In this document: one piece after another, positions 47,493-57,890 of the stretch
Position numbering within the stretch: position 1 is the first letter of the stretch
Layout of the letters: every line of letters starts with the position of its first letter
DNA from: Brachymonas denitrificans
Lineage (GTDB): Bacteria > Pseudomonadota > Gammaproteobacteria > Burkholderiales > Burkholderiaceae_C
Direction of reading: 5' to 3'
NCBI RefSeq assembly: GCF_907163135.1
Contig: NZ_CAJQUA010000001.1
Location: 945,001 to 1,009,000 of the forward strand
DNA: 64,000 nt
Notes under the pieces: generated by a model
The model's database searches: none
Told to the model about the DNA's origin: nothing
The model's input: the letters and a program-made list of their open reading frames with translations, nothing else
Translations under genes and position numbers: made by a program

Positions 47493-48380
47493 TTACTTGA
47501 GTTCGAAACGTGCCACGCCGATCGAGGCCACGCTGGCCATGTCGAAGGGCTGGCCGCGGTCAGTCAGCTGCACGTTCTCGGCACGGCCGATGGTGACACG
47601 CACCGGATAGGCGGCAATGGCAACCTGATCGCTTTCGCCCGCCTTGAGCGTGCGCTCGTAGACAGTCTTGCCCGCGGCAGAACGCACCTGGACCCAGGTT
47701 TCGCCTACCGCGCGCAAAGTCAGGCCTTCGCCGGCGGGTGCCGGGGCCGCAGCAACGGCACTGGCGGCTGCGTCTGGTGCCGAGGCGGCCGGTGCCGGCT
47801 GCAGAGTCAGGGGCGCCGGCTGCAGGTTGGACGGAGCGGCCGCGGGCGAAGCCTGCAGATTGGTCAGCGAACCCTGCGCCGGCGCCGCGGATGCGGCATC
47901 AGCCGCCGGAGCCGCACTGGCAGCGCTGGCTGCAGCACGGGCACTGCCGAGCTTGCTGCTCAGCGTGGGATACAGGAACAGCACCAGCGCGCCTGCCGCC
48001 AGCACGCCGGCACCAACAATCGCCCAGGGCGGAATGCCGCCGGAGCGCATGCCGGAACCGAAGCGGTGCGGGCTGAACGGCGCGTTGATGGATTCGTCAT
48101 CGGTGGCGATGCGTGGCTTGTCATCGGGCAGCTTGGCCAGCACCGGATGCGGGTCGGCATCGAGGTAACGGCAAATATTGGCCGACAGGCCGCGGGCAAA
48201 GTATGCCGGCAGCGAAACGAGGTTGTCCTGCTCCAGCGCCTCGATCTTCTGCGGCGGCACCTTCATCGCCGCGGCGAGCACCTCGAGCTCCACACCGGCA
48301 TGCTCCCGCAGGCCGCGCAGCATCTGGCCAGCCGTCTGGCTGGAATCGAATTGGTAGGAAGCTTTGACTGCTTGATTCAT
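47493..48380 (-). CDS. RodZ-like helix-turn-helix membrane protein
   Basis: A 295-residue protein with an N-terminal Xre-type HTH ([28 protein letters not shown]), a transmembrane helix at about residues 115-137 ([22 protein letters not shown], given in part), an Ala/Pro-rich linker (about 145-215) and a C-terminal DUF4115 domain ([19 protein letters not shown]). This is the RodZ architecture, which anchors MreB and holds rod shape. Located between pilW and ispG, as in many betaproteobacteria. Confidence 0.88.
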   Translation of the reverse strand: MNQAVKASYQFDSSQTAGQMLRGLREHAGVELEVLAAAMKVPPQKIEALEQDNLVSLPAYFARGLSANICRYLDADPHPVLAKLPDDKPRIATDDESINAPFSPHRFGSGMRSGGIPPWAIVGAGVLAAGALVLFLYPTLSSKLGSARAAASAASAAPAADAASAAPAQGSLTNLQASPAAAPSNLQPAPLTLQPAPAASAPDAAASAVAAAPAPAGEGLTLRAVGETWVQVRSAAGKTVYERTLKAGESDQVAIAAYPVRVTIGRAENVQLTDRGQPFDMASVASIGVARFELK

Positions 48381-48397
48381 GGTGCGTCGTTCTGTCG

Positions 48398-49072
48398 TTA
48401 ATCGTTCCAAGCCTGGCGCTGGTAACGCTGCATTTCTGCGGAATCAGGAAACTGCTGCTGCAGGCGGCGGGCATAGTCGCTGACTGCCTGCGCATGGCCC
48501 AGCTGGTGTTCGGCACGCATGCCCAGCCACAGCGAGGCCGCACTCGGTTGCTGTTCGTTGGCTGCTTTGGCATGGCTGGCCGCCTGCGCCGCCTGCCCCG
48601 CCTTCAGCGCACAGGTGCCGGCTGCCAGATGGGTGCGCGGCTTGCCCGCATAGGCGGGCTCGGCCAATGCCTGCGCAAATTGCTGCACCGACTCTTCGTA
48701 GACGCCCTGCTCACACAGCAGCAAACCCAGATTATGCCGCGCGTCTGCGTCATGTCCGTTAAGGCGTACGGCCTGGCGCCAGCTGCGCTCCGCTCCGGCT
48801 CGGTCGCCCTGTTGCAGCAGGATCAGGCCCTGCAGGTTGTAGGCCGGACCATGGCGAGGGTCGGCAGCCAGTGCCTGCCGGACTTCTTCGAGCGCCACGG
48901 CGGATTGTCCGTTCTGGAAATAACCCAGGGCCAATTCCATGCGCAAGCGGGCACGCTGCTGCGCGCTGGTATCGGAAGCGACTGTGCCGGCGGTATTGCT
49001 GCACGCCCCCAGGCCCACCATCAGGACCAGGGCACCCAGCCAGAACGGCAGGCCCAGGCGCCGACAAAGCAT
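48398..49072 (-). CDS. pilW: type IV pilus biogenesis/stability lipoprotein PilW (PilF)
   Basis: A 224-residue TPR lipoprotein with lipobox LGAC (C24), then about five TPR units (FQNGQSAVALEEVRQAL, LLQQGDRAGAERSWRQA, LCEQGVYEESVQQFAQA). PilF/PilW helps the PilQ secretin multimerise. The start at 49072 removes a spurious upstream extension. It lies 16 bases after rlmN and 17 before the rodZ-like gene. Confidence 0.9.
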   Translation of the reverse strand: MLCRRLGLPFWLGALVLMVGLGACSNTAGTVASDTSAQQRARLRMELALGYFQNGQSAVALEEVRQALAADPRHGPAYNLQGLILLQQGDRAGAERSWRQAVRLNGHDADARHNLGLLLCEQGVYEESVQQFAQALAEPAYAGKPRTHLAAGTCALKAGQAAQAASHAKAANEQQPSAASLWLGMRAEHQLGHAQAVSDYARRLQQQFPDSAEMQRYQRQAWND

Positions 49073-49088
49073 TGCGCGAACCCGGCCC

Positions 49089-50237
49089 TCAGTCGCCACG
49101 GGCTTCCTCGCCTGCGGCACGGACAGCGATATCGGCCTTGCGCTGCAGCACGATGCGCTGCTCGACACGGGTGCGGTCCTTCACGTCGCCCGCCAGCTGG
49201 CCGCAGGCGGCGTCGATGTCATCCCCGCGCGTCTTGCGCACGGTGGTGACGATGCCCGCCTCATTGAGCAGGCGGCCGAACTCCTGCACCACGGCGTTGG
49301 AAGAGCGCTTCAGGCCCGATGCCGGGAAGGGGTTGAAAGGAATCAGGTTGAACTTGCACCAGGCGCCCTTGCCCGAACTGCGGACCAGATCGATCAGCTG
49401 GCGCGCATGCTCGGGCTGGTCGTTGACGCCATCAAGCATGCAGTATTCGAAGGTGATGAAGTCGCGCGGGGCGAACTCCAGATAGCGCTGACAGGCCTGC
49501 ATCAGCTCGGCCAGCGGGTATTTGCGGTTGAGCGGCACCAGATGGTCGCGCAGCGCATCGTTCGGCGCGTGCAGCGATACTGCCAGCGCCACGGCGCAGT
49601 CCTGCGAGAGGCGGTCCATGATGGGCACCACGCCCGAGGTGGACACCGTCACGCGGCGGCGCGACAGGCCATAGCCATGGTCATCCAGCATGATGCGCAG
49701 CGCCGGCACCAGGGCGCCATAGTTCTGCAGCGGCTCGCCCATGCCCATCATCACCACGTTGGAGATGACGCGCTCATCGGTCTGCAGGTGCTTGCGCAGA
49801 AAATGTTCGGCAAACCACAGCTGCGCCATGATTTCGCCAGTGGTGAGGTTGCGGCTGAAGCCCTGGTGTCCGGTAGAGCAAAAGCGGCAACCCACCGCAC
49901 AGCCCGCCTGCGATGAAACGCACAGCGTGCCGCGATCGGTTTCGGGGATGAAGACGGTTTCGACGGCGTTGCCGTCGCCCACGTCAAACAGCCATTTGAT
50001 GGTGCCATCGGCAGACATGTGCTGCGACACCACGGGCAGCGGCTCTACTACCGCCACACCGGCCAGTTTTTCACGCAGGGATTTGGCCAAGTCGCTCATC
50101 TGCGCGAAGTCGGATACACCCTTCTGGTGGATCCAGCGGAACAGCTGGGTGGCGCGGAAGCGCTTCTCGCCCAGCTGGCCGCACCACGCCACCAGCCCTT
50201 CGAGGTCGAAATCGAGCAGGTTGATGGCGGTGGTCAT
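49089..50237 (-). CDS. rlmN: 23S rRNA/tRNA (adenine-C2)-methyltransferase RlmN
   Basis: RlmN is the radical-SAM enzyme that adds a C2 methyl to A2503 of 23S rRNA and A37 of some tRNAs. The 382-residue protein has the cluster ligands C113, C117 and C120 ([12 protein letters not shown]), GMGEPL and a late cysteine. A GGAG ribosome binding site stands before the ATG. It follows ndk by 16 bases. Confidence 0.97.
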   Translation of the reverse strand: MTTAINLLDFDLEGLVAWCGQLGEKRFRATQLFRWIHQKGVSDFAQMSDLAKSLREKLAGVAVVEPLPVVSQHMSADGTIKWLFDVGDGNAVETVFIPETDRGTLCVSSQAGCAVGCRFCSTGHQGFSRNLTTGEIMAQLWFAEHFLRKHLQTDERVISNVVMMGMGEPLQNYGALVPALRIMLDDHGYGLSRRRVTVSTSGVVPIMDRLSQDCAVALAVSLHAPNDALRDHLVPLNRKYPLAELMQACQRYLEFAPRDFITFEYCMLDGVNDQPEHARQLIDLVRSSGKGAWCKFNLIPFNPFPASGLKRSSNAVVQEFGRLLNEAGIVTTVRKTRGDDIDAACGQLAGDVKDRTRVEQRIVLQRKADIAVRAAGEEARGD

Positions 50238-50253
50238 GCGTACAAACTCCGGA

Positions 50254-50679
50254 TTAACGGGAGTAGACGTTCATGCCCGGGAAGAAGAAGGACACTTCCA
50301 CGGCAGCGGTTTCGGGGGCGTCGGAGCCGTGCACGGCGTTAGCGTCGATGCTGTCGGCGAAGTCGGCGCGGATGGTGCCCTTGTCGGCCTTCTTGGGATC
50401 GGTAGCGCCCATCAGCTCACGGTTCTTGGCAATGGCGCCTTCGCCTTCCAGCACCTGGATCATGACGGGGCCGGAGACCATGAAATCCACCAGATCCTTG
50501 AAGAAGGGACGCTCCTTGTGCACGGCGTAGAACTGCTCGGCTTCGCCGCGGGACAGGTGGGCCATCTTGGCAGCGATGACCTTCAGGCCGGCGCCTTCGA
50601 AGCGGGCGTAGATCTGGCCGATGACGTTTTTGGCCACTGCGTCGGGCTTGATGATGGAGAGCGTGCGTTCGATTGCCAT
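50254..50679 (-). CDS. ndk: nucleoside-diphosphate kinase
   Basis: A 141-residue kinase transferring the gamma phosphate among NTPs through H117 (NAVHGSDA). It starts [24 protein letters not shown] precedes the ATG. It is the first gene of the ndk-to-der operon. A candidate -10 TAAAAT lies at 50772-50767 on the minus strand without a clear -35. Confidence 0.97.
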   Translation of the reverse strand: MAIERTLSIIKPDAVAKNVIGQIYARFEGAGLKVIAAKMAHLSRGEAEQFYAVHKERPFFKDLVDFMVSGPVMIQVLEGEGAIAKNRELMGATDPKKADKGTIRADFADSIDANAVHGSDAPETAAVEVSFFFPGMNVYSR

Positions 50680-50818
50680 GGTATTTCCTGTGGGTCGGTT
50701 ATGAGGATTCGTATGGGATTTGCGCGGGCACGGCGGCTTCTGCCACCCTGCATCTGCAAACATTGCATTTTAGCGCGCGCAAGAGCCAAAGCACGGGACT
50801 TGCGCCACGGATTGGGGA

Positions 50819-52030
50819 TTACTTGCGGCGCTTGCTGCCTTGGCCCATCCAGCCGCCGGGAGCGCTGCGGCCACCGCCACCCTTGCCGCCACGGCTGGCG
50901 CCGCGGCCATCCATGTAGCCGAAAGACGTCTGCATCGGATCGGGCTGCTGCTGTTGCGTGGAAGAACGCGGGCTGCGGCGCGGCGCGCTGGCACGCGCAG
51001 GCCCGGCTGGCAGCGAGGGGCGCTTCTTGCCGGCACCGCCCCGGTCGGGACTGCGGCGGCGCGTCTGCACTTCCTGGCGTTCCTGAATCGCCCGGCCGGG
51101 GTCCTTCATGCCCACCATGGCCATCAGGGCCTTGATGTCGCGATCGCCCAGCTCGATCCAGTGGCCGCGGCGCAGATTGCGCGGCAGAGCCATGGCGCCG
51201 TAGCGGATACGGATCAGGCGGCTCACCGCGTGGCCAACGGCCTCGAACATGCGGCGCACCTCGCGGTTGCGGCCTTCGGAGATGGTCACGCGGTACCAGC
51301 AGTTGGCGCCTTCACCGCCACCTTCCTCGATGCTGCCGAACTGCGCCATGCCGTCTTCCAGCTGCACGCCGTCGAGCAGGGTCTGCTTTTCTTCGTCGGT
51401 CAGGGCACCAAGCACGCGCACGGCGTACTCGCGCTGCAGGCCGAAACGCGGGTGCATCAGCTGGTTGGCCAACTCGCCGGAACTGGTGATCAGCAGCAGG
51501 CCTTCGGTGTTCAGGTCCAGACGGCCGACCGATTGCCACTTGCCCTGCGGCAGGCGCGGCAGCTTGCGGAACACCGTGGGACGGTTCTGCGGATCGTCGT
51601 GCGTGACCAGCTCGCCCACCGGCTTGTGGTAGGCGATCACGCGCGGCGGCGGGGGCGCAATGCGCAAGCGGATCGGTTTGCCGTTGATCTTGACGACGTC
51701 GCCGAACTGGATGCGCTGGCCGACGTGGGCCGGCTCGTTGTTGACGGAGATGCGGCCTTCGGTGATCAGCTGCTCCATTTCCAGGCGCGAACCCAGGCCG
51801 GCCTGTGCCAGCACCTTGTGCAGCTTGGGAGCGTCGGGCTGGGGCAGCAGCACGCGCTTGGCGGGGCGTTCGGCCTCGCCTTCATCGCCGCTGTCAAACT
51901 CGCCGGAGACGACGGCGGCGAACAGGTCTTCAGGTTGCCCGGATGTCTTGCCGGATGGAGCCGGAACGTGATCGCCCTCCTCCTTCGGTTGCGGATCGGG
52001 ATGTTGCGAAGAACTGGAGGTCATGGTCAT
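50819..52030 (-). CDS. rluB: 23S rRNA pseudouridine synthase RluB-like
   Basis: A 403-residue enzyme with an acidic N-terminal extension (1-60), an S4 RNA-binding domain (about 66-110) and an RsuA/RluB catalytic domain with D172 in [12 protein letters not shown]. coli RluB modifies U2605 of 23S rRNA. The C-terminal 90 residues are a basic Arg/Gly/Ser-rich tail likely to bind RNA. Start may be 52030 or 52024; no strong Shine-Dalgarno is visible. It lies 159 bases after scpB with no gene between. Confidence 0.9.
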   Translation of the reverse strand: MTMTSSSSQHPDPQPKEEGDHVPAPSGKTSGQPEDLFAAVVSGEFDSGDEGEAERPAKRVLLPQPDAPKLHKVLAQAGLGSRLEMEQLITEGRISVNNEPAHVGQRIQFGDVVKINGKPIRLRIAPPPPRVIAYHKPVGELVTHDDPQNRPTVFRKLPRLPQGKWQSVGRLDLNTEGLLLITSSGELANQLMHPRFGLQREYAVRVLGALTDEEKQTLLDGVQLEDGMAQFGSIEEGGGEGANCWYRVTISEGRNREVRRMFEAVGHAVSRLIRIRYGAMALPRNLRRGHWIELGDRDIKALMAMVGMKDPGRAIQERQEVQTRRRSPDRGGAGKKRPSLPAGPARASAPRRSPRSSTQQQQPDPMQTSFGYMDGRGASRGGKGGGGRSAPGGWMGQGSKRRK

Positions 52031-52189
52031 GGCAAGGGAAAACAGGTCTGCACGGGCATGGGCCGCGTGGACGGTCGATGAAAAACAGGACTGGCAAGGC
52101 ACGGAAAATCCGGCCGGGTCATGCAGAAAGTATGGGCAAGGCCCGAGATAGAAGTACGAAGTCTGGCAGGAAGCTGCAGGAAAAACGTA

Positions 52190-52963
52190 TCAGACCGGCC
52201 CGGAGCCAGTCGTCCCGGAATCGGGAGAATCAGACGCGACGGGCATGCCGTCCGGCGTCGGAACTGCTGAATGGTGCGATGGCGTATTGTCGCCTGCATC
52301 GGGCTGCGGGGCAACTGCCGGGGTTTCCGATGCAGCCCCGGTTGGCGTGGCCGCCACAGCGGGGATGGATTCGGCTGTCTCGGTGGCAGCTGGCTCTTCG
52401 AGCGGCAACGGGGTTTCCAGAGATTCGAGCTGGGCAAACACGGCGCCCTGGTCAATATCCTCGAGCGCGGGGAGCTGGTCCAGCGAGGCGAGACCCAGGT
52501 CGTCCAGAAACTGGCGCGTGGTGGCGAGCAGGCCGGGACGGCCGGCCGTTTCACGGTAGCCGATGGTTTCGACCCAGCCGCGGTCTTCCAGTTGCTTGAT
52601 CAGTTGCGAGTTGACCGTCACACCGCGGATATCCTCGATATCGCCGCGCGTTACCGGCTGGCGATAGGCAATGATGGCCAGTGTTTCCAGAGTGGCGCGC
52701 GTGTAGCGTGGCGGCTTTTCCGGGTGCAGGCGATCGAGAAAGGGGCGCATTTCCGGTCGGCTCTGGAAACGCCAGCCGCTCGAGACGCACACCAGTTCCA
52801 CGCCCTTCTGCTCCCACTCCTGCGCCAGCTCGTGCAGCAGCTGGCGCAGCGTATCGGCGCCCAGCGCGTCCTCGAACAGCGTGCGCATGTCGCGCAGCGT
52901 CAGGGGCTGCTGTGCGCAGATCAAGGCGGTCTCGAGGATGCGTTTGGCTTGCGCGGAGTTCAT
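52190..52963 (-). CDS. scpB: segregation and condensation protein B
   Basis: ScpB is the winged-helix partner of the SMC-ScpA condensin. The 257-residue protein starts [23 protein letters not shown] and has two wHTH domains (ending near [11 protein letters not shown] at about residue 165) followed by an unusual Ala/Pro/Thr-rich tail of about 80 residues that I take to be disordered. Its ATG overlaps the rluD stop by 4 bases (ATGA). Confidence 0.93.
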   Translation of the reverse strand: MNSAQAKRILETALICAQQPLTLRDMRTLFEDALGADTLRQLLHELAQEWEQKGVELVCVSSGWRFQSRPEMRPFLDRLHPEKPPRYTRATLETLAIIAYRQPVTRGDIEDIRGVTVNSQLIKQLEDRGWVETIGYRETAGRPGLLATTRQFLDDLGLASLDQLPALEDIDQGAVFAQLESLETPLPLEEPAATETAESIPAVAATPTGAASETPAVAPQPDAGDNTPSHHSAVPTPDGMPVASDSPDSGTTGSGPV

Positions 52964-54036
52964 GGCTGGACAGGAAAGAATGCAGGCGCCTGCGGCGGCA
53001 GCCCCATGGCCTGCAGGGCATCGTGCATGTCGGCAGGCAGCGGCGCCACGCATTGTAAGGGCTGCCCCGTAACGGGATGCCGCAGCGAAAGCCGGAAGGC
53101 ATGCAAGGCCTGACGCTGCATGCCCCAGGCCTGCGCACCGCCATAGGTGGCATCGCCCAGCAGCGGATGCCCCAGATGCTGCATGTGCACGCGGATCTGG
53201 TGTGTACGCCCGGTGTGCAGCTTGCACTGCACCCAGCAGGCCGGTGCGCCGCCGGTGGTGCTGTTGCCGACGAGCGTGATGTCGGTACGCGCGGTCTTGC
53301 CGGACTGGTGCGCCAGATCCACCACAGCCATGCGCAGCCGGTTGCGCGGATCGCGGCCGATGGCGGCATCGACGCTGCAGGCCTGCTCCGACCCGCGTTT
53401 CCAGTGCCCCTGGCCTATCGCCCAGTATTCGCGCCCGACTTCGCGTGCCGCAATCTGCTGCACCAGCTGGTCCATCGTGCTGCGGTCGCGGGCTACCACC
53501 ATCAACCCGCTTGTGTCCTTGTCGAGCCGGTGCACGATGCCCGCGCGCGGCACCTGAGCTGCTTCCGCATAGCGGTGCAGCAAGGCATTGAGCAAGGTGC
53601 CGCTCCAGTTGCCGGCCGCCGGATGCACCACCATACCTGCCGGCTTGTTGATGATGACCAGATGCGCGTCTTCATGGACGATGTCGAGCGGAATGTCCTG
53701 CGCCACAAAGGCCTGCGACTGTGCCGTGGCGCGCAGCACCAGCGCCAACCGGTCGCCCGCCCGCAGCTTGGTCGCGGCCTTGCTGCAGGGCTGGCCATTG
53801 CGGGTCAGCAGGCCTGCCTCGATCAGTTGCTGCAGATAGCTGCGCGAAAACTCGGCAACGGCACCGGCCAGAAAGCGGTCCAGCCGCTGGCCGTTGCCGG
53901 CCGCGTCGACCATCAGCTCACGGGTTTCATCGTCGGCCTCGAGCGCGGACTCATCGGCCGCCGCGGCATCGGCCAACAGGGTGTCATCGACCATTTCAGG
54001 GGAATCGGGAAGCAAGGGAATGGGTCCTCCGGGCAT
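52960..54036 (-). CDS. rluD: 23S rRNA pseudouridine synthase RluD
   Basis: RluD makes pseudouridines 1911, 1915 and 1917 in helix 69 and is important for 50S function. The 358-residue protein has an S4 domain (about 50-95), the catalytic HRLDKDTSG with D172, KPAGMVVHP and [20 protein letters not shown]-type core. Start at 54036 or 53994 is possible; the acidic first 45 residues are poorly conserved. It is divergent from bamD, as in related bacteria. Confidence 0.95.
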   Translation of the reverse strand: MPGGPIPLLPDSPEMVDDTLLADAAAADESALEADDETRELMVDAAGNGQRLDRFLAGAVAEFSRSYLQQLIEAGLLTRNGQPCSKAATKLRAGDRLALVLRATAQSQAFVAQDIPLDIVHEDAHLVIINKPAGMVVHPAAGNWSGTLLNALLHRYAEAAQVPRAGIVHRLDKDTSGLMVVARDRSTMDQLVQQIAAREVGREYWAIGQGHWKRGSEQACSVDAAIGRDPRNRLRMAVVDLAHQSGKTARTDITLVGNSTTGGAPACWVQCKLHTGRTHQIRVHMQHLGHPLLGDATYGGAQAWGMQRQALHAFRLSLRHPVTGQPLQCVAPLPADMHDALQAMGLPPQAPAFFPVQP

Positions 54037-54118
54037 GGAATCCGCCCGCACAGCGCGCTCGCCGGCAAGCTGCCGAACCGTGCCGGAGCAGTGCCGCAAA
54101 CGCTTGCAAATTCATGGC

Positions 54119-54146
54119 TTAGCAGTGACAGGGAGCTGGCTATAAT
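54119..54146 (+). promoter_or_regulatory. bamD promoter
   Basis: TTAGCA (54119-54124), a 16-base spacer and a perfect TATAAT (54141-54146) lead to a start near 54153, about 29 bases before the bamD ATG. This is the clearest sigma70 promoter in the second half of the window. Confidence 0.7.
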
Positions 54147-54181
54147 CTTTCGAGTACTTGACTGCCACAGAGCCCTATTCC

Positions 54182-55012
54182 ATGCAAAAAACAATGCGTA
54201 CCGGTCCATTATCCCGCGTTTACAGCCCGGCCCTGCTCGCCGGCTGCATGGCAGTGCTGCTGTCCGCATGCTCCGCACCGCCCACGCTGCAGGAAAAAAC
54301 CTCCAGCTGGAGCCCCAACAAGATCTACAGCGAAGCCCGCAGCGAGAGCAACTCGGGCGGCTTCGAGCAGGCCATCCCCCTGTACGACGTGCTCGAAGGC
54401 CGCGCCGCCGGCACCCCCTTGGCACAGCAGGCCCAGCTGGAAAAGGCCTACGCCCAGTTCCAGAACGGCGACATCGCCGAGGCCAGTGCCACGCTGGACC
54501 GTTTCATCCGCCTCAACCCCTCCAGCCCGGCACTCGATTACGCCATGTACATGAAGGGTGTGGTCAACTTCAACAACAAGGAAGGCTGGCTGACCTTCCT
54601 GAGCACGCAGGATCTGGCCGAGCGCGACATGCAGGCCGCCAAGGACTCCTTCGAGGCCTTCCGCGAGCTGGTCACGCGCTTCCCGGATTCCCGCTATGCG
54701 GCCGATGCCCGCAAGCGCATGACCTACATCGTCAACGCCATGGCCAAGTCGGAGGTGGCGATTGCCTCCTACTACTTCAAGCGCGGCGCCTATGTGGCCG
54801 CCATCAACCGTGCGCAATCCACCATCAGCAACTACCAGGGCACGCCGGCCCAGGAAGAAGCACTGGCCATCCTGATGAGCTCCTACGACCGCCTCGGCCT
54901 GGAGCAGCCGCGTGACGATGCCCAGCGCGTGCTGGCGCAGAACTTCCCCGAGAGCCGCTACCTCGAGAAGGGCTACAAGGCCGAGCGCAAGTCCTTCTGG
55001 AAGCTCTGGTAA
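54182..55012 (+). CDS. bamD: outer membrane protein assembly lipoprotein BamD
   Basis: BamD is the essential TPR lipoprotein of the BAM complex. The 276-residue protein starts MQKTMRTGPLSRVYS, lipobox LSAC with C30, followed by WSPNKIYSEAR and five TPRs (AIPLYDVLE, AASEALAIL-type repeats). Start at 54182 keeps a normal signal peptide. Its stop TAA abuts the helicase stop codon on the other strand with no base between. Confidence 0.95.
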   Translation: MQKTMRTGPLSRVYSPALLAGCMAVLLSACSAPPTLQEKTSSWSPNKIYSEARSESNSGGFEQAIPLYDVLEGRAAGTPLAQQAQLEKAYAQFQNGDIAEASATLDRFIRLNPSSPALDYAMYMKGVVNFNNKEGWLTFLSTQDLAERDMQAAKDSFEAFRELVTRFPDSRYAADARKRMTYIVNAMAKSEVAIASYYFKRGAYVAAINRAQSTISNYQGTPAQEEALAILMSSYDRLGLEQPRDDAQRVLAQNFPESRYLEKGYKAERKSFWKLW

Positions 55013-57124
55013 TCAGTCCTGGCCGTGCCTGCAGGCCAGTTCCTGCAGCACGGCATCCAGCTCCGCCCTGCTGGCCAGCAGGCGCATCGGCGGCAAGGCC
55101 TTGAGCAGGCGCTTGCCGTAACTCATCTGCAGCAGACGCCGGTCGCACACCACCAGTACGCCCGTATCGTTCTCGCGCCGGATCAGGCGCCCTGCCCCCT
55201 GCTTGAGCATGACGGCGGTTTCAGGCAGGAAATAATCGCGGAACGGGCTGCGCCCCTCCAGCTCCAGCCGGCGCGATCGCGCCTCCACCAGCGGATCCTG
55301 CGGCGGCGGAAATGGCAGCTTGTCGATCACCACCAGTTGCAGGCCGTCGCCCGGCACATCCACCCCTTCCCAGAACGAGGCCGAAGCCACCAGGATGCAA
55401 CCCGGCAGCCTGCCCTCGTCATCCCCCTGGCGGAAGCGCTCGATCAGACGGCGCTTGGTGGATTCGCCCTGCACCAGCACCTCGATACTGTCCTTGCCTT
55501 CGAAATGGCGACGCAGGGCTTCGCCAATCAGGCGCAGACTGCGCAAGGTAGTGGTGAGCACCAGGGTGCGACCACCGAGCTGGCCGGCAGCGTCGGCAAC
55601 CAGTCCTGCCACGGCAGTCGGGTGATCCGGCGCATTCGGCAAGGGAAAATCGCCGGGCACATGCACCCCGGCATGCGTGGCATAGGCGAACGGACTTTCG
55701 ACCTGCAGCGTGGCGACATCGCCCATGCCGCAAGGCTCGGTAAACCAGCGCAACTGAGGCTCGTCACCCAGGGTTGCAGAGGTAAAAATCCAGGCCCTAT
55801 CCTGTCTTACTGGCAATTCTTCATGATTTTTTTCAACTTCGTCCCAGGCTGAATCCTGCTTGATGCTGGCGCCCCGTTTCAGCATCCGCGTACGCACCGT
55901 TTCTGCAATATCCAGCGGCGATTGCACCAGACGCAACTGGGCTGACACATCCACCCAGCGCACCGCGTCCGGCGGGCAGGGTTGCTGGAACAGGTCGATG
56001 CGCTCCTGCATGGACGTGGCGCGCTGGTGCAGGCGCACGAAGTCCGGACCCAGCTCCGACATCATGTCCAGCGATGCAGCGGCATCCTCCAGCGCCGCAC
56101 GTACTGCACGCAAGGCGCCCGGCCACTCGTCCGGATTCAGGGTGTCGGGCACCGGCTCGGTCCAGCGCAGCTTGGTGCCGGCGGGCCGTTGCCCCACTAC
56201 CAGGCGCAGTTCGCGCACCGCATGCTCCAGCTGGCGCGCCAGCGTCTGCCAGTCCGCCAGCCCGCGCGCCGACTGCATGCCGGTGGCGAGCATGTCGCGG
56301 CAAAGGTCCAGCAAATGGCTGCTGCCCAGCTGCATGCCCATGAACTGCGTGCCAATTTCGTTGAGTTGGTGCGCCTCGTCAAAGATCACCGTATGCACGG
56401 ACGGCAGCAACTCGGCCATGCCCGATTCACGCACCGCCAGATCGGCGAAGAACAGATGGTGGTTGACCACCACCACGTCCGCTGCCAGAGCCTCGCGCCG
56501 CGCCACGTTGACATGGCATTGCCGGAAGTGCTCGCAGGAGCTGCCCAGGCAGTTTTCGCGGGTGGAGGTAACCAGCGGAATGGCTGGAGAACGCTCATCC
56601 AGCCCTTCCAGTTCGGACAGGTCGCCCGTGCGCGTGACCTGGGCGAAACGCTCGATGCGGCTGATGGTGTGCAGCAGGACGCCGTCCGAACGCAGCACGC
56701 TGTGCCGCGCCTGCTGCAGCCGGTGCAGGCAAAGGTAGCTGCCCCGCCCTTTCAGCAAGGCCAGGCGCAAGGGCAGCCCGAGCAGATTGGCCAGATACGG
56801 CAGATCGCGGGTGAACAGCTGGTCCTGCAGGGTCTTGGTCGCCGTCGATACCAGCACGCGCTCGCCGGCCAACAGCGCAGGGACCAGATAGGCAAAGGTC
56901 TTGCCGACGCCGGTTCCCGCCTCGACCACCAGTGCATCGTGCCCGGCAATCGCGCGCGCCACCGCCAGTGCCATGCGCAACTGGCCGCTACGTTCGCGGT
57001 AGTAGGGGTCGTGCTGGGCCAGCGCGCCGCCGGGCGCAAAAAACTCGATGACTTGCTGCTCGAGTGCGCTCGCCGGCACTGTCTGAGGAGGCTCGTGATG
57101 AACCTGATCCTGAAGACTGGACAT
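55013..57124 (-). CDS. DinG/YoaA-family ATP-dependent DNA helicase
   Basis: A 703-residue XPD-like superfamily 2 helicase. Walker A is GTGVGKT at residues 70-76, the DEAH box reads FDEAHQLN, and four cysteines (SYLC, ENC, SSC and RQC) lie around residues 130-210, as in iron-sulfur helicases of this family. Family members remove R-loops or stalled-fork structures in DNA repair. It starts at 57124, overlapping the crotonase stop by one base, so the two are coupled. Confidence 0.9.
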   Translation of the reverse strand: MSSLQDQVHHEPPQTVPASALEQQVIEFFAPGGALAQHDPYYRERSGQLRMALAVARAIAGHDALVVEAGTGVGKTFAYLVPALLAGERVLVSTATKTLQDQLFTRDLPYLANLLGLPLRLALLKGRGSYLCLHRLQQARHSVLRSDGVLLHTISRIERFAQVTRTGDLSELEGLDERSPAIPLVTSTRENCLGSSCEHFRQCHVNVARREALAADVVVVNHHLFFADLAVRESGMAELLPSVHTVIFDEAHQLNEIGTQFMGMQLGSSHLLDLCRDMLATGMQSARGLADWQTLARQLEHAVRELRLVVGQRPAGTKLRWTEPVPDTLNPDEWPGALRAVRAALEDAAASLDMMSELGPDFVRLHQRATSMQERIDLFQQPCPPDAVRWVDVSAQLRLVQSPLDIAETVRTRMLKRGASIKQDSAWDEVEKNHEELPVRQDRAWIFTSATLGDEPQLRWFTEPCGMGDVATLQVESPFAYATHAGVHVPGDFPLPNAPDHPTAVAGLVADAAGQLGGRTLVLTTTLRSLRLIGEALRRHFEGKDSIEVLVQGESTKRRLIERFRQGDDEGRLPGCILVASASFWEGVDVPGDGLQLVVIDKLPFPPPQDPLVEARSRRLELEGRSPFRDYFLPETAVMLKQGAGRLIRRENDTGVLVVCDRRLLQMSYGKRLLKALPPMRLLASRAELDAVLQELACRHGQD

Positions 57125-57831
57125 CAACTGATCGGAGACTGGCGCTGCAGCTTCCACAACAGCTGGCGCTCGGCTTCCAGCTGGGCATGCAGCGACTGCA
57201 GCGGCGCCTGCCGCAGCAACTCGCGCGCCAGTTGCACGGTTTGTGCGGCATGGCGATTGAGGTGTGCAGCATCCGCCAGCGCATGATCCAGAGCCTCGCC
57301 CTGCCCCACCAGCATGCCGATCAGGCCTGCCTGCAGCAACTGCTCCGGCTGGATACGTGCCGCGCTGCCCAACAGCAACTGGCTGGCCAGCGATTGCGGC
57401 AGGTGCTGGCCCAGAAACCAGCTCAGACCGGAACCCAGGCCATGCTGCCCCGGCTCCTGCACCAGACGCATGGAGCGGCTCACCACCACGCGCTCGCAGG
57501 CCAGTGCCAGGGCAAAGCCCATGGCAGACACCTCGCCCTCAAGCGCTGCCACCACCGGCCGGGTGCCGGTATCCACCGTTTCGAGGACGGTATGCCATCC
57601 CTCGACCCAGGCCTGCGCCTCCTGCGCCGGCAAACCGGAAGGCAATGCCAGCGAGCGCAGAAATCCCTGATGGCCTGTCAGCACGATGCTGCGCACCTCC
57701 TCGCTGCGCTCTGCCTCGCTCAGGATCTCGACCAAGTTGACGAAAAGCTCTCCCGCCGAAGGCGCATGGAGGGTGTCGCTGATCCGGATCAGCAGCGTGT
57801 GGTCCTGGTAGTGGGTCGTGATATCGGCCAT
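57124..57831 (-). CDS. degenerate crotonase-fold (enoyl-CoA hydratase-like) protein
   Basis: A 235-residue protein starting MADITTHYQDHTLLIRI with the crotonase fold suggested by IVLTGHQGFLRSLALPSG and VVAALEGEVSAMGFALALACE. The first oxyanion motif (normally GxxFCAGxDL) is not recognisable and the catalytic glutamates are missing, so it may not be a hydratase. It is coupled to the downstream helicase. I do not assign a function. Confidence 0.75.
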   Translation of the reverse strand: MADITTHYQDHTLLIRISDTLHAPSAGELFVNLVEILSEAERSEEVRSIVLTGHQGFLRSLALPSGLPAQEAQAWVEGWHTVLETVDTGTRPVVAALEGEVSAMGFALALACERVVVSRSMRLVQEPGQHGLGSGLSWFLGQHLPQSLASQLLLGSAARIQPEQLLQAGLIGMLVGQGEALDHALADAAHLNRHAAQTVQLARELLRQAPLQSLHAQLEAERQLLWKLQRQSPIS

Positions 57832-57890
57832 GGGGCAGGCGGGATGGTGGATGTGAGGGGATTTTGCCTCTGCAACGGACGGGCGGCCTG

